Assembly (NCBI GenBank): GCA_964458015.1
Contig: CAYWGR010000044.1
Span: 1-32,937, forward strand
Length of the DNA stretch: 32,937 nt
Direction: 5' to 3'
Source of the DNA: CAYWGR01 sp964458015
GTDB lineage: Bacteria; Planctomycetota; Planctomycetia; Pirellulales; Thermoguttaceae
The notes below the pieces were generated by a model that saw only the letters and a program-made list of their open reading frames with translations, ran no database searches and was not told the DNA's origin. Shown here piece by piece: positions 7,344 through 16,042 of this stretch. The position numbers and the translations under genes are program-made. The first letter of the stretch is position 1. Every line of letters begins with the position of its first letter.

Positions 7344-7628
7344 TTAGCCGAACAACACCATCGCCATACGGTTGGCTTGATCCTCGGCAAGCGCAACGCC
7401 ATGCTTGTCGAAAACCTTGCGCACGGCATTGGTCATCGCCATCGTAACTTCCAGTTCCAAATCCTTGCGCACCTTGGCCGAAGATTGGGCCAACTTGAAG
7501 GCCTTCTCTTCGATCGGATCAGGCACATACTCGGCCGCTTTGGCCTTCTTTGCCGGAGCTTTCTTCGCCGGAGCCTTCTTCTTTGCCGTCTTTGCTGCGG
7601 GGGCCTTTTTCGCGGTCTTCTTCGCCAT
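7344..7628 (-). CDS. Lysine/alanine-rich histone H1-like DNA-binding protein
   Basis: The 94-residue product starts with about 32 residues made almost only of Lys, Ala and Pro in AKKTAKKAPA-type repeats, as in the tails of eukaryotic H1 and of bacterial histone-like proteins. A compact helical C-terminal half follows (VRKDLELEVTMAMTNAVRKVF, then ALAEDQANRMAMVLFG). It is expected to bind the nucleoid electrostatically; this is family-level inference, not a resolved fold. The start is supported by AGAGGA just upstream of the ATG. It is divergent from the YbaK gene, with only 80 bases between them. A role in compacting the planctomycete nucleoid is plausible but unproven. Confidence 0.75.
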   Translation of the reverse strand: MAKKTAKKAPAAKTAKKKAPAKKAPAKKAKAAEYVPDPIEEKAFKLAQSSAKVRKDLELEVTMAMTNAVRKVFDKHGVALAEDQANRMAMVLFG

Positions 7629-7646
7629 GATGTCCTCTGTGGGGGG

Positions 7647-7674
7647 TTGGAGATTATCAAAGCCGCAATATAAT
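7647..7674 (+). promoter_or_regulatory. Promoter candidate for the YbaK-like gene
   Basis: A perfect TATAAT (7669-7674) with TTGGAG 16 bases upstream lies 35 bases before the start codon, in the divergent spacer. Confidence 0.5.
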
Positions 7675-7708
7675 CAGTTCACCAATAGGCGTCAATCACT
7701 CGAATGCC

Positions 7709-8182
7709 ATGAAAACCAACGCCATGCGTATTCTCGATTCGTTGGGAATTCGCTACGAAACCCGAGAGTACGAAGTAGACCCCGACGACCTGTGCGCCGA
7801 GCGTATTGCCCGCGATATCGGATTGCCGCCGGAACAAGTATTCAAAACCCTGATCGTTCGCGGCGACCGTCATGGAATATTGCTGGCCGTCGTTCCCGCC
7901 GATGCCGAAATCGACTTCAAGGCCTTAGCTCGGCTCAGCGGCGACCGCCACATCGAGATGGTTCCGCTCAAGGAAGTACAACCGCTTACCGGTTATATCC
8001 GCGGCGGCGTCACGGCATTGGCCTGCAAAAAAGACTACCCCGTATTTGTGGATGAACTTATCCAGCTCTACGATCACATTTCGGTTTCGGCCGGCGTTCG
8101 CGGAACGCAAATGTTGCTGGCGCCCGACGACTATTTACGAGCAACCAAAGCCGCGATCGGCACGATTAGCCGAAGCGAATGA
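7709..8182 (+). CDS. ybaK: YbaK/EbsC-family aminoacyl-tRNA deacylase
   Basis: This 157-residue protein matches the free-standing editing domain that hydrolyses Cys-tRNA(Pro) formed by mischarging. Family hallmarks in order are: an N-terminal MKTNAMRILDSLGI helix, a V-F-KTLIVRG strand, the LAVVPADAEIDFKALA segment, a GYIRGGVTAL loop with the GG pair, and a VFVDE motif followed by ISVSAGVRGTQMLL. Length is normal. It is transcribed divergently from the histone-like gene and ends 39 bases before the mutarotase, so co-transcription is possible. Other members of the superfamily edit other tRNAs, so the exact substrate is inferred from overall similarity. Confidence 0.9.
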   Translation: MKTNAMRILDSLGIRYETREYEVDPDDLCAERIARDIGLPPEQVFKTLIVRGDRHGILLAVVPADAEIDFKALARLSGDRHIEMVPLKEVQPLTGYIRGGVTALACKKDYPVFVDELIQLYDHISVSAGVRGTQMLLAPDDYLRATKAAIGTISRSE

Positions 8183-8221
8183 CAACCCATCTTATGCACC
8201 CCATGAATAAAGGAAACTACT

Positions 8222-9430
8222 ATGAAATCTTTGTGGCAGCAAACCGCCGGAATCCTTCTCGGCATGGCCGTCCTGATGATGCTTGGCTGTTCAGCCCAAG
8301 CCAAGAAAGAAGCCGGCAAGGCCGACTCGAAATCGCCGGAATCCAAGTGCCCCTTCCAATGCCCTGCAAAAGTGAGTAAATCGAAAATGACCGTTCAAAA
8401 AGAGTCCTGGGGCAAAACGCCCAAAGACGCGCCTATCGACCTCTACACCCTCGACAACGGCAAAGGCCTGCGGGTAAAAATCATGACCTACGGCGCTACG
8501 ATCATCTCGGTCGAAACGCCCGACCGCGGCGGCAAGCCCGCTAACATTACCTTGGCCATGGATTCGCTCGAAGGCTACCTCAAGGGCGTGCCCTATTTCG
8601 GAGCAACCGTCGGCCGATACGCCAACCGCATCGCCAAGGGTAAATTCAGCATCGACGGCAAGCAATATACCCTGGCAACGAACAATGATGCCAACCACTT
8701 GCACGGCGGTCTCCGCGGCTTCGACAAAGTCGTTTGGAAGGCTGAACCGATCGAAACCGATAAATGCGTCGGCGTTAAATTCTCCTACGAAAGCGCTGAC
8801 GGCGAAGAAGGCTATCCAGGCAAGCTCTCGGCCGAGGTGACCTACAGCATCACCGATAAGGATGAGCTTAAGATGGACTATGTGGCCAAAACCGACAAGA
8901 CGACAGTCCTCAATCTCACGAACCACACCTACTGGAACTTGGCCGGCGGCACATCCGGCGATATCCTCGACCAGTCGCTCACGCTCAATGCAAGCAAGTT
9001 CTTGCCCGTGGACGACGGCCTGATTCCCACCGGCGAGCTTAAGGAAGTAAAAGGTACGCCCATGGACTTTACCTCGCCGCACAAGATCGGCGAACGCATC
9101 GCCCAGGTTAAAGGCGGTTACGACCACTGCTACGTGCTGGATCGCAAAGATGGCGAAGGCCTCTCCCTGGCGGCCCGCGTCGAAGATCCCAAGAGCGGTC
9201 GCGTTATGGAGATATTGACCACGCAGCCGGCCATTCAGTTTTACTCGGGCAATTTCCTCGACGGCACCCTCAAAGCCGGCGACAAGTCTTACGAAAAACA
9301 CGGCGGTTTCTGCCTCGAGACCCAGCATTATCCCGATTCACCCAACCGCCCGGAATTCCCCTCCGTGCTGCTTAAACCCGGCGAAACCTACCAACAGCAC
9401 ACCGTCCACCAGTTCAGTGTGCGAAAATAG
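8222..9430 (+). CDS. galM: Aldose 1-epimerase (galactose mutarotase), exported, probable lipoprotein
   Basis: The 402-residue protein interconverts alpha and beta anomers of sugars such as galactose and glucose. Family landmarks are FGATVGRYANRIAKGKF, NHLHGGLRGFDK, the catalytic His (about 235) in NLTNHTYWNLAG, GYDHCYVL, and the catalytic Glu (about 366) in FCLETQHYPDSPN. Unlike the cytoplasmic E. coli enzyme it starts with a hydrophobic export signal ending MLGC at residue 23, which resembles a lipobox although the -3 residue is Met. A Lys-rich linker with Cys43 and Cys47 follows. Export suggests it works on sugars released outside the cytoplasm. AAAGGAA precedes the start. A GC-rich hairpin follows the stop. 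Confidence 0.93.
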   Translation: MKSLWQQTAGILLGMAVLMMLGCSAQAKKEAGKADSKSPESKCPFQCPAKVSKSKMTVQKESWGKTPKDAPIDLYTLDNGKGLRVKIMTYGATIISVETPDRGGKPANITLAMDSLEGYLKGVPYFGATVGRYANRIAKGKFSIDGKQYTLATNNDANHLHGGLRGFDKVVWKAEPIETDKCVGVKFSYESADGEEGYPGKLSAEVTYSITDKDELKMDYVAKTDKTTVLNLTNHTYWNLAGGTSGDILDQSLTLNASKFLPVDDGLIPTGELKEVKGTPMDFTSPHKIGERIAQVKGGYDHCYVLDRKDGEGLSLAARVEDPKSGRVMEILTTQPAIQFYSGNFLDGTLKAGDKSYEKHGGFCLETQHYPDSPNRPEFPSVLLKPGETYQQHTVHQFSVRK

Positions 9431-9451
9431 CAAATTCGTTGGCGATCCCTG

Positions 9452-9479
9452 CCCCCTCGCCAACTTTCGTGCGAGGGGG
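9452..9479 (+). terminator. Hairpin after galM
   Basis: CCCCCTCGC (9452-9460) pairs with GCGAGGGGG (9471-9479) over a 10-base loop, 21 bases after the stop codon. No T-tract follows, so termination would need another signal; the hairpin may instead be a dispersed repeat. Confidence 0.45.
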
Positions 9480-10003
9480 TCTATGGGGGGAATCTGCCCC
9501 TATTGGAAAAAAATACCCCGCATTACTACCTATGTGTGTGTCCACAAAGGTAGATGAACATCTTCTGGAGCAGTCTGCCCCTTCCTAGAGGTCGTCTTTT
9601 CCTTGCGAGATCATCCAGGCCGCATGTTGGCGTACAACGAAAAGCATTGCCTCTTATCATTTTAGGGAAATTGTAACCGGCGATCTGTATCGTTTCAAAA
9701 AGCGGCACAATGGGTGGTATGTTATCAGCAGATGGGTTGTGTTTCATTTGCTAGAAACCATTGTCCTATGTGAACTACCACATAACTGGGGGGCGTTGAC
9801 TTCCCCTTGCCATAAGGTAGTATAACTAGTAGTAATGATGACACAACATGCATCCCTCAAGATGTGTATGAATGGGTCAGGTAACCTCGCCAGGAATACC
9901 TGGAAACATCGGTCGGGATGGAGATTTGGAACTATCTAAGCATGATCGTTGGGGCAGATAACCCTAGTGCCCTAGGGGAGATGTATTCCAGCGAGGCGTC
10001 CCC
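9480..10003. other. Long 5' region of the histidine kinase gene
   Basis: No coding gene is supported; a 73-codon leftward frame at 9526-9747 has no Shine-Dalgarno sequence or recognisable content. The stretch is AT-richer than its neighbours. It contains a promoter candidate: TTGACT (9796-9801), a 19-base spacer and TATAAC (9821-9826). That would leave an untranslated leader of about 170 bases. Confidence 0.4.
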
Positions 10004-12571
10004 ATGAATCGTCCTGCAGTTGAAGATGATAAACCGATCTTTGCTTCGGCTTATTTGACGGGCCGGGGGCTATTCTGGCAAAGAATCCTAAGGGGATTTC
10101 TAGCATCGCTCATTGGGGTTGTGGTTACCTTTTTATTGAGCGGCCTGATCTGGATTCGCGAAAAAGATGCTGCCCAGAGTCAATTCTTGCGCGACGCCAG
10201 TGAACGGAATGTAGCGCTTCAGCAAGCATTAGACGATCAACTCGATTCCATCGGGACGATTGCGGCATACTTCCAGAGCTCGCAGTCGGTGGATCGCAAG
10301 GAATTTCATTCCTTTGTCGCGCCGTTGTTGAGGAAATATTCCGGCATTCAAGCGATAGGTTGGGCTCCGCGTGAAAAATTGGATTCCGGTCCGCATAAGC
10401 CTGATCCACTTGTGCATGACGCGAATAATAATGCAAAAGAACCGCGGCCAAGTCACGCAGGCAATCGACCAAGAAAGAGCAAGTATTCCGTCCTTTTCAT
10501 CGAGCCGTTTGCGCCGAATAAATCCTTGACGGGATTAGATCTGGGATTGGACCCGATACGATTGGCTGCGATTCGGAAAGCCATGTCTACGGGGCGGCCG
10601 ACGGCTATTATGCACCCCGCCCTCGAAAAAATGATCGAGGGCCGCCGCAACACCTTGCTGCTGATTGTTCCTGTTTTGAGCGAGGAAGTCCGTTTCAAGG
10701 AACAGAGCACCGAGCAATCGTCCATCGAGGGCGTGGTATTCGGCGTCTTTCAAATCGATGCATTGGTCGACGCCTCACTGCGATACATAACGCCGACGGG
10801 ATTCGACCTATACATTACGGCCCCCACGGAGAAGAGCGAAAAAACGTTGGTCTACATGCGTCTTTCGCCCTTGCGCGATCCGACGGATGCCATGCCGTCG
10901 GCAAGCGATTGGCCGGCCTCGGTCGAAGGGCGCACCAGTATGAAGGCCAACTTGGATATTGCCGATAAACGCTGGATGCTGAATGTCGTTCCGACCGATT
11001 CCTATCTGGCGCGTCATCATACGATGGCGCCTTTCGTCGTATTGCTTGTGGGATTGTTGATTACCGGTCTGACAACGGGCTATTTCCAACTAATCTCCGG
11101 CCGCACGATTCGCATCGAACGATTGATAGCCCAGCGGACGCGCGAACTGCGCAAGAGCGAACGCCGCTTCCGCCGTTTGGTCGAAAATGCCGGCGACGGA
11201 TTCTTCTTGCATGATAATCTCGGCCGCCTACTGGATATGAACCAGCAGGCGTGCGATTCTCTCGGGTATTCGCGAGAGGAATTGCTTTCGATGTCGGTTC
11301 CCGATATCGAGGTCAAAGACACCGCTCCGTATTGGACCAAGGCGCCGAGCGAATATCCCCTGACATACGAAGGCATTGAAATCCGCAAGGATGGCTCGAC
11401 TTTCCCCGTCGAAGTTCGGCTTACGTTGCTCGATAATAGCACCCCTCGAACATTTCTCGCATTGGTACGCGATACGACCGAACGCAAACAGTTTGAAAAG
11501 ACTCTGCGCGATGGTGAACGGAAGGTACGAGCTTTACTCGACCAGACATACGGCTTTGTTGGCATGTTGACCCCTGAAGGCATGATCATGGAGGCCAACA
11601 AAACCGCTTTGGCTTTCGCTGGAATCACGGAAAGCGACATTCGCGGCAAGCCGTTTTGGGATACGCCTTGGTGGGCGCACTCTCCGGAGTTGCAGGAAGA
11701 GTTGCGCCGCTCGATCCAGCGGGCTGCTCAGGGTGAGTTCATACGCATGGAAGTCACGCATCCCGCGGCCAATGGAGAATTGCATTGGATCGATTTTTCT
11801 CTCAAACCCGTCAAGGATGATACTGGTAAAGTTCTTTTCTTGATCCCCGAGGGACGCGATATCACCGACCGCAAACAAGCGGAAGAAGCCGTTCATCGAG
11901 AGCGTCGCCTGTTGCGGGAAATGCTCGATCTCAATGAGCAAGATCGGAAATTAGTGGCCTACGAGATCCATGACGGTTTGGCTCAGGATCTGACGGCCGC
12001 CGTCTATAAATTCCAGGCGGTGGAGCAATTTCGCGAGAGCGATCCCAGTGCGGCGGTTGAAGTGTTTAACGAGGGACTGCAAGCATTACGCAAGGGATTG
12101 GCCGAGGCAAGACGCTTGATTAACGGGCTCAGGCCTCCGGTGTTGGACGCCGAGGGAGCCGTGGCGGCCATCGACGACTTGATTGCCTCGCAGCACGGCG
12201 GCCCTGCGATCGAGTTCATTCATTCCGAAGAACTGTCTCGGCTTGCTCCACCCTTGGAAAGCGCGCTTTTCCGTATCGTACAAGAATGTTTAACCAATGC
12301 ATGTCGCTACAGCCAGAGCGACAAAGTTCGTGTCGAACTAAGCCAAGCTAACGGTTCCATGTACGTTGACGTCCAAGACTGGGGTGTCGGCTTTGATCCG
12401 GAAGGGGTCAAAGGCGGCCATTTCGGCCTGCGCGGAATCCGCGAGCGCGTTCGGCTGCTGGGCGGCGCCGTGACCATCGAATCCGTTCCGCAACAAGGTA
12501 CGCATATCAAGGCCCAATTGCCCGTCATTCTGCCGATGGAAAACGGTTTTTCAAAAAACAGCGGCGGATAA
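10004..12571 (+). CDS. CHASE-PAS-PAS sensor histidine kinase (HisKA_3 type)
   Basis: This 855-residue membrane sensor is built from: transmembrane helix 31-51, an extracytoplasmic CHASE-like domain of about 85-310 (AAYFQSSQSVDRKEFHSF and an IQAIGWAPRE strand), a second transmembrane helix at 341-364, PAS domains at about 382-495 (ENAGDGFFLHDNLGRLLDMN) and 501-626, a HisKA_3 dimerisation domain with the phosphoacceptor His at about 656 (YEIHDGLAQDL), and an HATPase with N-box QECLTNACRYS, DWGVGFDP and HFGLRGIRERV. HisKA_3 kinases normally signal to NarL/LuxR-type response regulators, but none is encoded next to it, so the partner lies elsewhere. CHASE domains bind small extracellular molecules; the ligand is unknown. 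It ends 11 bases from the convergent transporter gene. Confidence 0.9.
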   Translation: MNRPAVEDDKPIFASAYLTGRGLFWQRILRGFLASLIGVVVTFLLSGLIWIREKDAAQSQFLRDASERNVALQQALDDQLDSIGTIAAYFQSSQSVDRKEFHSFVAPLLRKYSGIQAIGWAPREKLDSGPHKPDPLVHDANNNAKEPRPSHAGNRPRKSKYSVLFIEPFAPNKSLTGLDLGLDPIRLAAIRKAMSTGRPTAIMHPALEKMIEGRRNTLLLIVPVLSEEVRFKEQSTEQSSIEGVVFGVFQIDALVDASLRYITPTGFDLYITAPTEKSEKTLVYMRLSPLRDPTDAMPSASDWPASVEGRTSMKANLDIADKRWMLNVVPTDSYLARHHTMAPFVVLLVGLLITGLTTGYFQLISGRTIRIERLIAQRTRELRKSERRFRRLVENAGDGFFLHDNLGRLLDMNQQACDSLGYSREELLSMSVPDIEVKDTAPYWTKAPSEYPLTYEGIEIRKDGSTFPVEVRLTLLDNSTPRTFLALVRDTTERKQFEKTLRDGERKVRALLDQTYGFVGMLTPEGMIMEANKTALAFAGITESDIRGKPFWDTPWWAHSPELQEELRRSIQRAAQGEFIRMEVTHPAANGELHWIDFSLKPVKDDTGKVLFLIPEGRDITDRKQAEEAVHRERRLLREMLDLNEQDRKLVAYEIHDGLAQDLTAAVYKFQAVEQFRESDPSAAVEVFNEGLQALRKGLAEARRLINGLRPPVLDAEGAVAAIDDLIASQHGGPAIEFIHSEELSRLAPPLESALFRIVQECLTNACRYSQSDKVRVELSQANGSMYVDVQDWGVGFDPEGVKGGHFGLRGIRERVRLLGGAVTIESVPQQGTHIKAQLPVILPMENGFSKNSGG

Positions 12572-12582
12572 TAATTCCGCAA

Positions 12583-13950
12583 TCAGATCGAGCGTTTATG
12601 CCAGCCGTGCTCGATTTCTTCCAGCGTTTTGCCTTTCGTTTCGGGCGTCATAACGGCAACGAAAACCCAGGCCGCTAAACAGATGACGGCGTAAAACCAA
12701 AACGTTGCCGGGCCTTCCCAGTGCTTGAGCATCCACGGAAACGTTTGCGATACGGCGTAACAGGCCGTCCACAAGCAGACCGTGGCAATCGACATGGCTC
12801 GGCCCCGGATGCGCGTCGGAAAAATCTCGGCCATGATGACCCAAACCACGGGCCCCATCGCCATTGCAAACGCCGCCACGTAGCCGAGCAGGCATAGCAA
12901 AATCCAGATGCCGGCAACATGCTCCAAGGCGAATGCGCCGCCTAGCAAGGCAAGCGATATGCCCATGCCGGCGGTGCCTACGAGCAACAGCGGTTTGCGG
13001 CCCCAGCGGTCGATGGTTCCGATAGCCACCAACGTGAAAAGCATGTTGACGATGCCAACCGTGACGGTGTCGCCGATGGCCTGCGCGGTTTTCATGCCGG
13101 CTGTTTTGAAAATCTCGGGACAATAGTAAAGCACCACGTTGATGCCGGTGATTTGCTGAAGCACGGCCAACGTCAGGGCCACGGTCATGGGACGCCGCAT
13201 GGCGGGAGTGAAAAGTTCGGCGAGCGAACCTTTCTCCTCGGCTAAAACAAGCCGAATTTCACGCATTTGAGCTTCCGCCTGCTCCGGGCCGCTGATCCGC
13301 TCTAAAACACGAAACGCCTCGGATTCGCGGCCGCGCTCGGTAAGCCATCGCGGGCTTTCAGGCACGAAAAACAAGAGAAGAAAGAACAATATGGCCGGCA
13401 AAACCCCGGAGCCGAACATCCATCGCCAGCCCACGGCGACGTTCCATGTCTGATCGCCCTGGCCGGCAATCACGGCGTTGACGAAGTAAACCGCCACCAT
13501 GCCGCTGACGATGGCCAACTGGTTGAGCGAAATCATGCGGCCGCGGATGCGGGCTGGCGCTACTTCGGCGATGTACAGCGGTGAAAGCATCGAGGCCATG
13601 CCAATGCCGAGACCGCCGAGTAGTCGTGCGACGACGAATTGCGAAACCGTGGACGGCATTGCAGCGCCGATGGCTGAAATGGTGAATAAGGCGGCGGAAA
13701 GTAACAGGACTTTCTTCCGGCCCAAGGCATCGCTCAACAAGCCGGCCGAGGCAGCGCCGAGAATGCAACCCAGCAACGCACACGAGGCGACCCAGCCTTT
13801 TTGGATTGCATCGAGAGCAAAATGTTCCTCCATGAAACCGATAGCGCCGGAAATCACGGCCGTATCGTAGCCGAACAACAGACCGCCCAACGCCGCTACC
13901 GTGGCGAGCAGGTAAACATAAGCTGTACCGCTTTTTGGATTCCGTGGCAT
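12583..13950 (-). CDS. MFS sugar/H+ symporter (XylE/GalP family)
   Basis: The protein has about 12 transmembrane helices and the sugar-porter signatures: GGLLFGYDTAVISGA in helix 1, SDALGRKK in loop 2-3, RLLGGLGIGMASMLSPLYIAEVAPARIRGR, PESPRWL before the central loop, QQITGINVVLYYCPEIF in helix 7, and IDRWGRKP. It imports a monosaccharide such as glucose, xylose or galactose with protons across the inner membrane; the substrate cannot be told from sequence. The start at 13950 (MPRNPKSGTAYVY) gives 455 residues and a family-like N-terminus. An upstream ATG at 14076 would add 42 residues not seen in relatives I recall, although a weak ACAGG precedes it. It is convergent with the kinase gene and divergent from the URO-D-like gene. 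Confidence 0.92.
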   Translation of the reverse strand: MPRNPKSGTAYVYLLATVAALGGLLFGYDTAVISGAIGFMEEHFALDAIQKGWVASCALLGCILGAASAGLLSDALGRKKVLLLSAALFTISAIGAAMPSTVSQFVVARLLGGLGIGMASMLSPLYIAEVAPARIRGRMISLNQLAIVSGMVAVYFVNAVIAGQGDQTWNVAVGWRWMFGSGVLPAILFFLLLFFVPESPRWLTERGRESEAFRVLERISGPEQAEAQMREIRLVLAEEKGSLAELFTPAMRRPMTVALTLAVLQQITGINVVLYYCPEIFKTAGMKTAQAIGDTVTVGIVNMLFTLVAIGTIDRWGRKPLLLVGTAGMGISLALLGGAFALEHVAGIWILLCLLGYVAAFAMAMGPVVWVIMAEIFPTRIRGRAMSIATVCLWTACYAVSQTFPWMLKHWEGPATFWFYAVICLAAWVFVAVMTPETKGKTLEEIEHGWHKRSI

Positions 13951-14155
13951 GGGAGTTGTATGCGCTAAATTGTTTTCAATAGGATGTTTGGTCCGCGTTT
14001 CCTTATTCTCGCCGTGATCCGCGGTTTCTAAAAGGGTGTGCGTAAGATCGTCATTTATTTTGACAACCAACGTCATAGACCTGTCATGGGCTTTGGGGCA
14101 ATAAATAATGGAAGAGTTGCTTTGTCTATCCCGTCATCTTGCAGATCGCCTATTT

Positions 14156-15418
14156 ATGAACTCACGTCAACGCGTCGAAGCCGCCCTGTATCACCAACAA
14201 CCCGACCGTGTTCCTCTCGATTTGGGCGCCAGCGCCGTAACCGGCATGTCGGTCAGCAGCGTCTACAAGCTGCGCCAAGCATTGAAGCTCGATCCTCCGG
14301 GCACGCCTGTGAAAGTAACCGAAGTGTATCAGATGCTCGGCGAGATTGCGCCCGATCTGCAAGAGGCCTTGGGAGTCGATGTCGTGGGCTTGGGGTTCGC
14401 GGAATCGTTTTTCGGCTTCGAGTTCAAGGATTGGAAACCGTGGACCACCTTCGACGGCACCCCGGTGCTCGTGCCCGGCGGCTTTAATACGCAGCCGGAA
14501 CCCAACGGCGACATCTTGATGTATCCCGAGAATGATCGAACGGCGCCGCCGAGCGGACGCATGCCCAAGGGCGGGTTTTACTTCGACTCGATCGTGCGGC
14601 AGCCCCCGATCGACGATGATCAATTGAATGTGGAAGACAACTTGGAGGAATTCGGCCCGATCTCCGATGCCACGTTGCAGCACTTCGCCGCGGAAACGGA
14701 TCGGATACGGCGGGAAGGCGATCGAGCAATCTTGGCAAGCTTCGGCGGCACGGCTTTCGGCGATATCGCCTTGGTGCCCGCGCCCTGGCTCAAAAATCCG
14801 AAAGGAATTCGCGATATCGCCGAGTGGTATATGAGCACGGTAAGCCGCTTCGACTATGTCTACGAACTGTTTTCCCGTCAATGCGAAATTGCTTTGCAGA
14901 ACTTGGCCAAAATCCACGATGTGGTAGGCGACCGCGTAACGGCTGCCTTTATCACGGGCACCGATTTCGGCACGCAAAGCGGATTGTTCATCAGCCCCGC
15001 TGCTTATCGAAAACTTTATCAACCGTTTCATCGCCGTGTGAACGATTGGGTTCATACCCATACGCGATGGAAGACATTTATCCACTCTTGCGGTTCCGTC
15101 ATCGGTTTGCTGCCGGATATCATCGATGCGGGCTTCGATATTCTCAATCCCGTGCAGTGTTCGGCTACCGGGATGGATCCGCAAGTGTTGAAAGATCGAT
15201 TCGGCGACAAGCTCACGTTTTGGGGTGGCGGCGTTGATACCCAAAAGACGCTCCCCTTTGGAACGCCCGAGGAAGTTCGTCGCCAAGTGCGGGAACGCAT
15301 CGAAATTTTCAATCGCGGCGGCGGTTTTGTGTTTAATACGGTACACAACGTCCAGGCGGGGCCCCCTGCCGAAAATTTGGTCGCTCTGTACGAAGCCGTG
15401 CGAGAATCATGGCAATAA
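14156..15418 (+). CDS. Uroporphyrinogen decarboxylase (URO-D)-like family protein
   Basis: This 420-residue TIM-barrel protein begins with the characteristic MNSRQRVEAALYHQQPDRVPLD segment of URO-D-like proteins. It continues with SPAAYRKLYQPFHRR, a FIHSCGSVIGLLPDIIDAGFDILNPVQ stretch and a terminal NTVHNVQAGPPAENLVAL. The Cys in HSCG and the His in TVHN sit where related methyltransferases bind zinc or corrinoid-linked methyl groups. It is unlikely to be the haem-pathway enzyme HemE, which is shorter and has a different N-terminus. A corrinoid-dependent methyl transfer or other C-C lyase role is inferred from the family. An upstream ATG at 14108 is possible; 14156 fits family starts, though neither has a clear Shine-Dalgarno sequence. 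Confidence 0.8.
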   Translation: MNSRQRVEAALYHQQPDRVPLDLGASAVTGMSVSSVYKLRQALKLDPPGTPVKVTEVYQMLGEIAPDLQEALGVDVVGLGFAESFFGFEFKDWKPWTTFDGTPVLVPGGFNTQPEPNGDILMYPENDRTAPPSGRMPKGGFYFDSIVRQPPIDDDQLNVEDNLEEFGPISDATLQHFAAETDRIRREGDRAILASFGGTAFGDIALVPAPWLKNPKGIRDIAEWYMSTVSRFDYVYELFSRQCEIALQNLAKIHDVVGDRVTAAFITGTDFGTQSGLFISPAAYRKLYQPFHRRVNDWVHTHTRWKTFIHSCGSVIGLLPDIIDAGFDILNPVQCSATGMDPQVLKDRFGDKLTFWGGGVDTQKTLPFGTPEEVRRQVRERIEIFNRGGGFVFNTVHNVQAGPPAENLVALYEAVRESWQ

Positions 15419-15474
15419 TCAGGCCATGCCAGTGCCGCGGCATTTCATTGCAGCAACGCTTCTCCCCATCTGTC

Positions 15475-15503
15475 TTGCATACCCACCCGTTTGGTGATAC
15501 AAT
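15475..15503 (+). promoter_or_regulatory. Promoter candidate for the small secreted protein
   Basis: TTGCAT (15475-15480), a 17-base spacer and TACAAT (15498-15503) lie 48 bases before the start codon at 15552. The -10 matches at five of six positions, while the -35 keeps only TTG. Confidence 0.5.
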
Positions 15504-15551
15504 AGGAGCATAGCGGTTGCGGACTATTACGCCCTGGGGGAGGTTCTTATC

Positions 15552-15959
15552 ATGGTGCGTCGCATCGTATCGGCTGTCTTTTTTGCAGTCTCGCTGGCTC
15601 TCATTCTCTCGGCTGCTCCCAGCAATGCCCAAACAAAAAAGAAGTCGGCGCCGCCGAAAGTAGAATCCTATGCGGTGGTTCGGATCGGCGATGAATTCAA
15701 AGTGGTTCAAGGCTCCGAGTTGGCCGGCTTGAACAAAAAAACCGCCGAGGAAGACAAGCGTTTAATGAAAGCCTATGAAGATGCGAAAAAAAATCCTCGT
15801 CGCGACATGGGCAACATGGAACTTGTCAAACCGACAAAACGAACCGTGAAGATCCTCAAAAAGAACATTAAGAATCGCGAAGACGCCCAGGATTGGCAGA
15901 AGAAGTATGAAGAAGAAGACGAGACGGGCGATACGAAGGCAACCAAAAAAGTTTGGTGA
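15552..15959 (+). CDS. Small secreted basic protein, unknown function
   Basis: The 135-residue product has a clear signal peptide (hydrophobic residues 5-22, cleavage after SNAQ). It is followed by a mature part rich in Lys and Glu. The region VESYAVVRIGDEFKVVQGSEL looks like a small beta unit, and the remainder (KKTAEEDKRLMKAYEDAKKN onward) is helical and highly charged. GGGGAGG upstream of the ATG supports the start. No family was recognised. It is convergent with queE; the 83-base spacer contains CTTAGG and CCTAAG arms but no clear terminator. Confidence 0.75.
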   Translation: MVRRIVSAVFFAVSLALILSAAPSNAQTKKKSAPPKVESYAVVRIGDEFKVVQGSELAGLNKKTAEEDKRLMKAYEDAKKNPRRDMGNMELVKPTKRTVKILKKNIKNREDAQDWQKKYEEEDETGDTKATKKVW

Positions 15960-16042
15960 TTCGTTCGTTTTCTTAGGGTTCGAATCGGATCCAGCGGCCT
16001 GATTCGTTGATTCGTCCTAAGCATCAACAAACTGGGTTTTCT

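Noticed and set aside
9526..9747. 73-codon leftward frame upstream of the histidine kinase
   Set aside because: No Shine-Dalgarno sequence, no recognisable domain, and it lies in an AT-rich leader.
15974..15990. GGTTCGAATC, a tRNA T-loop-like string
   Set aside because: No matching acceptor, D-arm or anticodon stem can be folded around it.
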